From: Lycocorax pyrrhopterus obiensis
Lineage: Eukaryota; Chordata; Aves; Passeriformes; Paradisaeidae
DNA length: 64,000 bases
Direction: 5' to 3'
Assembly: GCA_014706295.1 (NCBI GenBank)
Contig: JACSVZ010000009.1
Location: 37,203,768-37,267,767, forward strand
Shown here piece after piece: positions 58,754 to 64,000 of this stretch (the stretch's first letter is position 1; each line of letters starts with the position of its first letter). The notes under the pieces are model-generated. The model was not told the DNA's origin. It did no database searches and saw nothing but the letters and a program-made list of their open reading frames with translations. The position numbers and the translations under genes were made by a program.

Positions 58754-61700
58754 GTTGTGCTTGTGCTTCTCCAGCTTTGAACAGATTTATTCCTAGGACA
58801 GCTACAGCATCTCCTTACTGACACCTAACTTAGAGTAACCAGGAGCTGGCTGGGATCCTCCTTGCCCCCTAACCTCTGGAGTTACTCTCTCCAGTCTGTA
58901 AATCACAGGAGTAGAAGCAGAAGTGGGAATATCCAACATTCCACTGTCCATCAGTGCAAATTCCAGAATGAATAATGGCCTTGGGTGTGGAACCCAGACC
59001 CCCACTCCAGTGCTGGGTTTGCCAGTGCCCTTCTGTGCCCACCGGGAATATTTCCAGGTTTGGGGGGTGCTGTGGTGCACGTTCAGCTCTGCTTTGGGTG
59101 ATTTGCAATCCCGGTCCCTCGGGTGTGTGTAAACTCCAGGAACAATAACCAAACAATGTCTCTCAGTTTATGACTAAAGGAAATTCTTGGCACCGGCAGC
59201 TCTCTGCTGTATTTACTGATTTTACAGTGTAAACACATATGTTGCAAGACAGATGGACCTTTCCCCCCAGCTTTCAGCAATGGGTGTCTCATCAGGGAAG
59301 GGATTAAGAAGATCTTAAAATCTTTAAACAAGGTTTCACGGCCCAGGCCATGGGCAGCCCTGCACAAAGGCCAGGATTACGGGACACAAAGGGCTGTGCT
59401 CCCAGGGAGCAGCCAGGCCACACTAAACAGATCACTCAGCAGTGTTTTAATTATATTACAGAAAAGGGGTTAACAATAGATTTTACTATCAACTGCAGCC
59501 AGGTGGCTTTGCAAGACAAAATTTTGGCTTTTCAGTCCACGCTCGTGCTCTGAACAACAGTGGGGGCTGTGATTTTACAGACAACAGCTCTCATCTGAGA
59601 CTTCCTGTGCAAAACAGCCACGGTACCAAATTGCCTTTCACACATTTTCTAGGAAAATCGAGTGGATTTTATAAAAACAGAATCTGTGGGTTTGGGGGTA
59701 AAACAAAATTCACGTCAAGACGCTTAGAAATTCGACAGGGAATCAAGTTTTCAGCCTCAGTTTTTGTTTGATCAAAGGTCTATTGTGATATTTGTCAAAT
59801 GAAAGTCCACCTTATAACAATCAACTTTCTTTTTTAACTGGGCAAAACTCTGTTGAGGCAGAACAAACTCGGTCTATGAACAAGAGACTGATAAACCCCT
59901 GCAGCCTTATCTGGGATCAGTTTTTCTTCCAAAGAGTTGCAGGGATCATCATAGTTCCTATTATTTCTTAAAGTTTTTTAACCAGCAAGAACATATTTTC
60001 CTGTGTTTAGCTAAGGACGGCTCCACACAACCTCACCATCACCGGGTTCCTGTCTTCATCACTGGCTCTGGGAGAGAATTACATCCAGAATTTTTATTCC
60101 TGTTTTGTGTTTTATTTTGAGGAGTATTTTTGTTACTTTCAGAGACAGAGGCTTTAAAATTACATACGGTAGAACTAAAAAAGCCTCTGTTTTAATGAAG
60201 TTACAAAGATTTGCCTGGAATAGCTACAATCTTTCTGAGGCAAAAAACCACCAGCAGCAAAGTAAAGTTGTGAAATGACTGGAAAGACAAAGGGCATAAG
60301 ACTTTTGACTCATATTTTAGAAGTTATTCATTAATTTTTTCCTGCAAGGCTGGGTTAGGGAAGGTAGGAAGAATGGATTTGGAAACAGGTGGGAGAGAAA
60401 AGGAAACAAGGAGGCAAAGAGGAAGAGAGAAGCATGAAGGGCAATACAAAAAAAATCTCTTTTTACGACTAGCAAAAGCTGACAAGATGAAGAAGTGAGT
60501 GATTTCCTGAAGGAAAACAAGCTGTTCTGTTCCATTTGGGCTGTGGGATCAGATGCAAGCTCTGTTAGCAGCCACGCTGCACATCCCTGCCGTGACCTTG
60601 CACAACAACGTGTCCAAAAATCACTGCGCCCGTAGCACGGCGCTCTCACATCCCAGCCTCACACCGGCTCTGAAAAGCTCCGTGGAGAGGCTGGGCTGTC
60701 CCAGGGGCAGTCAGCTCTGCCCCACTGCTTCTCCTCTTCCTCCCCAACCTACCCCAGCAGCCCCAGTCCCAAAACTTCCTTTCCTCCAAGTCACAACAAC
60801 CTTTGCCAGCAAAGCCCTCCCGGAATCAAATCTCATTTTTTTCAGCACAGGGACTCGCAAAACAGCAAACATTTTGGAGAAGGGGGAGCTAAGAGCTGGC
60901 TGGCATTCTCATATGTTATGGATGAGCACACGCCCTAATGCTACTTAAAAGATTTAACGTCTGATATTCTCCTAATGAGATTAAGGGGACAAAGAATTGA
61001 AAACAAGGGATGTTTACAATTACTGGCACCTGAAGAGCAGTGATGTCACACGGAAAAATAAACTTTCCACCGAAATGCATTTCCTGGGCAATGTGAGCGT
61101 GTTCAGCTCTCGTTTGTCTGCTTGTGCCTGTTTCAGTGCTGGGATGGAGAAGAGAAATTAATGCAACAACAGGGTCAATCATCAGCAATTAGGAGATGAG
61201 CACATTTAAATGACAGTAGAAATCCAAGCGTAGCTGGGAAGCAGAAGAAGGAAATTATCATTAGGAGCATCCCATGCTCACCCTTCTCACATCTCAAACA
61301 CATCACAGCTCACAGAACAACATTTTCTTTGCCTCTGGACTGCACTGCTTTTCCCTGACACACCAAAAGCTCCTGTCCCCACTGTAGCCAACAAATTTGC
61401 CAGTTCAAGGAGTCCACACCTCTCATCTTCCTCCCTCAAATCTCCACTTTTCTTTTACTGTGTTATTTTCAAAACACAAATTTTGAAAAGAGATGAAATG
61501 ATCAATTTTTCTAAGTGACAGGAAAAGGAGCAATAAAGTTAAAAAAAATAGCCACCTGCCTGAATAAGCATTACAAAACTCAAGGGAGAAGTTGGATAAA
61601 TATTTTTATGTTATTTCTGTTCACTCAGTCGTGTTCTACAAATGTGTCTCTGAGTTTTACTCACAGGTACAATCCTGCCAACTTTCTGAGAGCATGAAAA

Positions 61701-61827
61701 TGGGCCCTGCATCTGAAAGCTGCAAATTCATTCATTTATTTACTATTTCAAGGGCTGGATATGGATAACACCATAACTGGAGCTTGGATCCCCAGTCTGA
61801 GCATTCCAGCTCCGAGGCTGCAAAACC
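58754..61827. other. Single-copy non-coding DNA
   Basis: About 3.1 kb without recognised mobile elements. Purine-rich on the + strand at 60356-60440. Frames of 131 codons or fewer are unrecognised. Confidence 0.4.
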
Positions 61828-61938
61828 CAATCATGGAATCATGGAACAGTTTGGGTTGGAAGAGAACTTAAAGCTCTTCTTGCTCCAAGCCCTGCCATGG
61901 GCAGGGACACCTTCCACCATCCCAGGTTGCTCCAAGCC
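61828..61938 (-). mobile_element. CR1 LINE 3' end, antisense
   Basis: 'caatcatggaatcatggaac', 'ttgggttggaagagaactta', 'atgggcagggacaccttcca' and 'aggttgctccaagcctcctc'. Truncated before the 'ggccttggacac' block. Confidence 0.93.
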
Positions 61939-63212
61939 TCCTCATCCCCATCCTTTGGGATCAGCTTCCTGGCTGGCACCTGGGTTTCAGCAGCTCGGCA
62001 CATCCAGACCTCACAGCTCTTTCCAGGAGCTCTGCCCAGGGGTTGAGACCCTGCAGATCTTTAAAGGGGGATGAACATTCCAAAAAAAAAAAAAATCCAG
62101 AAAATTCCAGAAATCCCTTCACAGGGAGCGCTCTGTCAGGCTCTCACAAAAATAAATTCCAATTCTTCCACTGTGTTAAAAAGAAGAAGGACATCCACGG
62201 CCTTCAGTTGAGTCTGCTGCTGATCCCAAGTGATGGAGCCTGAGATGGGCACCAACTTCCAGAGAAGGATTTCCTTTGACTGCCTCCAGAGAGTTCTCCA
62301 AACCTCCCAGGTGACTCCTGGCAACAGCTGATCCTCCCCAGGTGAATCCAATCCCCCAGGTGGGACCCACGGAGTGCCCTCCCCAAAGCTGCATTTCACA
62401 CCCTGCCACACCTACCCCTAACCCAGCACCCCTCACATCCCAGGCATTTTCGGGATCTCTGTCACTTCAGCACAAGGATTTGTTTCTGTTGGGGCCACTG
62501 AAAGCTCAGACCTCAAATGACTGAGTTAGGAAAAAGCCCCACTAAACAAAGGTCTTCTTTATTTGTGGAACTTTGATCCATGCAGTGCTTATTTTTGAAA
62601 ACCCCTTATCAGCTTCGAGGAGGCAAAATACTGTGATAAGATGTGCAGATCTCATTAAGCTAATTTTTATCTAATGCCACCTATGCTTTTAATAAAGCAT
62701 GCAATAAAACTACTGAAGGAGAGGCATCTCCTTTCCTTCCTTGTACAATTTTTTGAGTCAGGGAGCTTTGAGGCCATGTTTGGAGGCTTCTCTGGGGTTC
62801 TGTTTGCACAGCAAACACCGGTGTTTTATTCTTCAGAGGTTAAGACAGGCTGCCAAAGTAAAATTTACTTCTGAACCTGGTTTTTAATAAAAATATTGAA
62901 CTAGAGATGCAGAGCTCGGCAAGCATGACAAACAAAAACAAGCACACAAGAAAATGACACCTTTCCCAAAGGGCCAAACTAGAACTGAATCTCCTGAAAA
63001 TACAAAAACTGCTCTCAAAAGCAATTTTCCAACTGCTCCCCAAACCAGACAGCCTTTCAGTGTCTTAATACACATTTTAGCTGCCTTGTTTAAACATCTG
63101 CTTCACTGGTGATATGGAAATGAAAGAGCTCAAACCTTTAAATTAGTCATACCAGGCTTCTACCTGTTAGTGATGTGTCACAGCGCCGGCGTACGGCACA
63201 ATTTCCTCACAT
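61939..63212. other. Single-copy non-coding DNA
   Basis: About 1.3 kb. Poly-A run near 62082-62094. No gene recognised. Confidence 0.4.
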
Positions 63213-63560
63213 TCAAATCGTGGAATGGTTTGGGCTGGAAGGGACCCAAAAAATCATCTTGTTCCACTCCCTGCCAGGGGCAGGGACACCTTCCACTATC
63301 CCAGGCTGCTCCAGCCTGGCCTTGGACACTTCCAGGGATCCAGGGGCAGCCACAGCTTCTCTGGGAATTCTATTCCAACCCCTTCCCACCCTCCCAGGGA
63401 ACAATTCCTTCCCAATATCCCATCCATCCCTGCCCTCTGGCACTGGGAAGCCATTCCCTGTGTCCTGTCCCTCCATCCCTTGTCCCCAGTCCCTCTCCAG
63501 CTCTCCTGGAGCCCCTTTAGGCCCTATAGGCCCTTGGAGCCTTCCCTTCTCCAGGAGAAC
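63213..63560 (-). mobile_element. CR1 LINE, antisense, about 350 bp
   Basis: Starts 'ttcaaatcgtggaatggttt' and shares the order of blocks with the copy at 58278: 'gggaacaattccttcccaat', 'ccctctggcactgggaagcc' and 'gtccccagtccctctccagc'. A block of about 14 bp before 'cagcctggccttggac' is missing relative to that copy. Confidence 0.95.
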
Positions 63561-64000
63561 ACAGCTGGGAAATGCCCAACTTCTCCTCAACCAACATCCC
63601 CAATTTCTTTCCCACAGGACTGTTCTCCGTCCCTTCTCCACCCAGCCTGGATTTGTGCTGGAATTCCCTGACCCAGGTGCAGGACCAGCACTTGGCCTTG
63701 TACAACTTCTCAGTCCCACCTCACCCAGGTCCCTCTGGATGCCCCATCCCTCCCCTCTGGCTCTGACCTCACGCAGGGAGGTTTTGGCACCAGCTCCCCC
63801 CCATTCTCCCGATGCTTTTGTGCAGCAGGTCCCTCACCTGGGCACACCTTTGCTGCAGCTCTGCTCCTGTCCCTGCCCCAGGAGAATGATTTGGGCTTAA
63901 AAACGTCCTTCCAGAAGGAAGAGAGCTCCCAACTGCAAATATAAAGTGGAAGATGCTGTTCAAAGTTCAGAGCTGCCATCCTGCCACTTGCCCTTTCCCT
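63561..64000. other. Single-copy DNA to window end
   Basis: Fairly GC-rich. The 241-codon + frame that reaches 63900 begins inside the CR1, so I do not treat it as a gene. Confidence 0.4.

Noticed and set aside
58200..58780. Frames of up to 180 codons on both strands
   Set aside because: They are read through the long antisense CR1 3' region, which does not encode the element's proteins in these frames.
63175..63900. 241-codon + frame near the window end
   Set aside because: About half lies in antisense CR1 sequence and the rest resembles nothing I know; overlapping frames on both strands are equally open.

Overview
The window looks like a non-coding stretch of a bird genome, most likely a songbird (Passeriformes). 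The main evidence is about 27 copies of the avian CR1 LINE retrotransposon, nearly all 5'-truncated 3' ends that share the 'ttccaacccaaaccat...ggattctgtgattc' terminus. Several longer copies carry inner sequence I associate with songbird CR1s. I saw no mammalian SINEs, no bacterial-style operons, and no tRNA, rRNA or CRISPR array. CR1 polarity was read from this terminus: on the + strand a sense copy ends in it, and an antisense copy begins with its complement ('agaatcatggaatggtttgggttgga'). About 14 copies are sense and 13 antisense, so there is no clear orientation bias.

Layout. Positions 1-8.4 kb are mostly single-copy DNA with a CA run, an ATT run, a 12-mer array, a long GGGGAA/GGAGAA array (1.94-2.14 kb) and a four-copy array of about 114 bp (4.72-5.18 kb). 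Positions 8.4-12.2 kb hold three longer CR1 copies and a 40-bp tandem duplication. Positions 12.2-20.5 kb are nearly repeat-free and contain the best exon candidate, 57 bp on the minus strand at 17015-17071. Positions 20.5-36.1 kb are CR1-rich and include a second GGAGAA array (34 perfect units), a 35-bp plus-strand exon candidate at 33491-33525, and a perfect 90-bp duplication at 35906-36084. Positions 36.1-64 kb mix CR1 copies with single-copy, locally AT-rich DNA. This part holds an inverted pair of 115-bp segments (43.57 and 45.78 kb, about 95% identical, no gaps), two unusually long but unrecognised reading frames (38.7-39.4 and 41.6-42.3 kb) and a G-quadruplex-like run (58.1 kb).

I recognise no protein-coding gene. 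Most long reading frames are translations of CR1 or of the hexamer arrays, or are lengths expected by chance in 64 kb read in six frames. The simplest reading is a large intron (or introns) or an intergenic region, with at most a few very small exons. If the 17015-17071 exon is real, the window lies at least partly inside a minus-strand gene with long introns, which I cannot name.

I found no evidence of an undescribed enzymatic or defence system. The observations most worth testing are the inverted 115-bp pair, which could be a CR1 3'-transduction or a local inverted duplication, the 57-bp microexon candidate, the exact 90-bp duplication and the 114-bp array.
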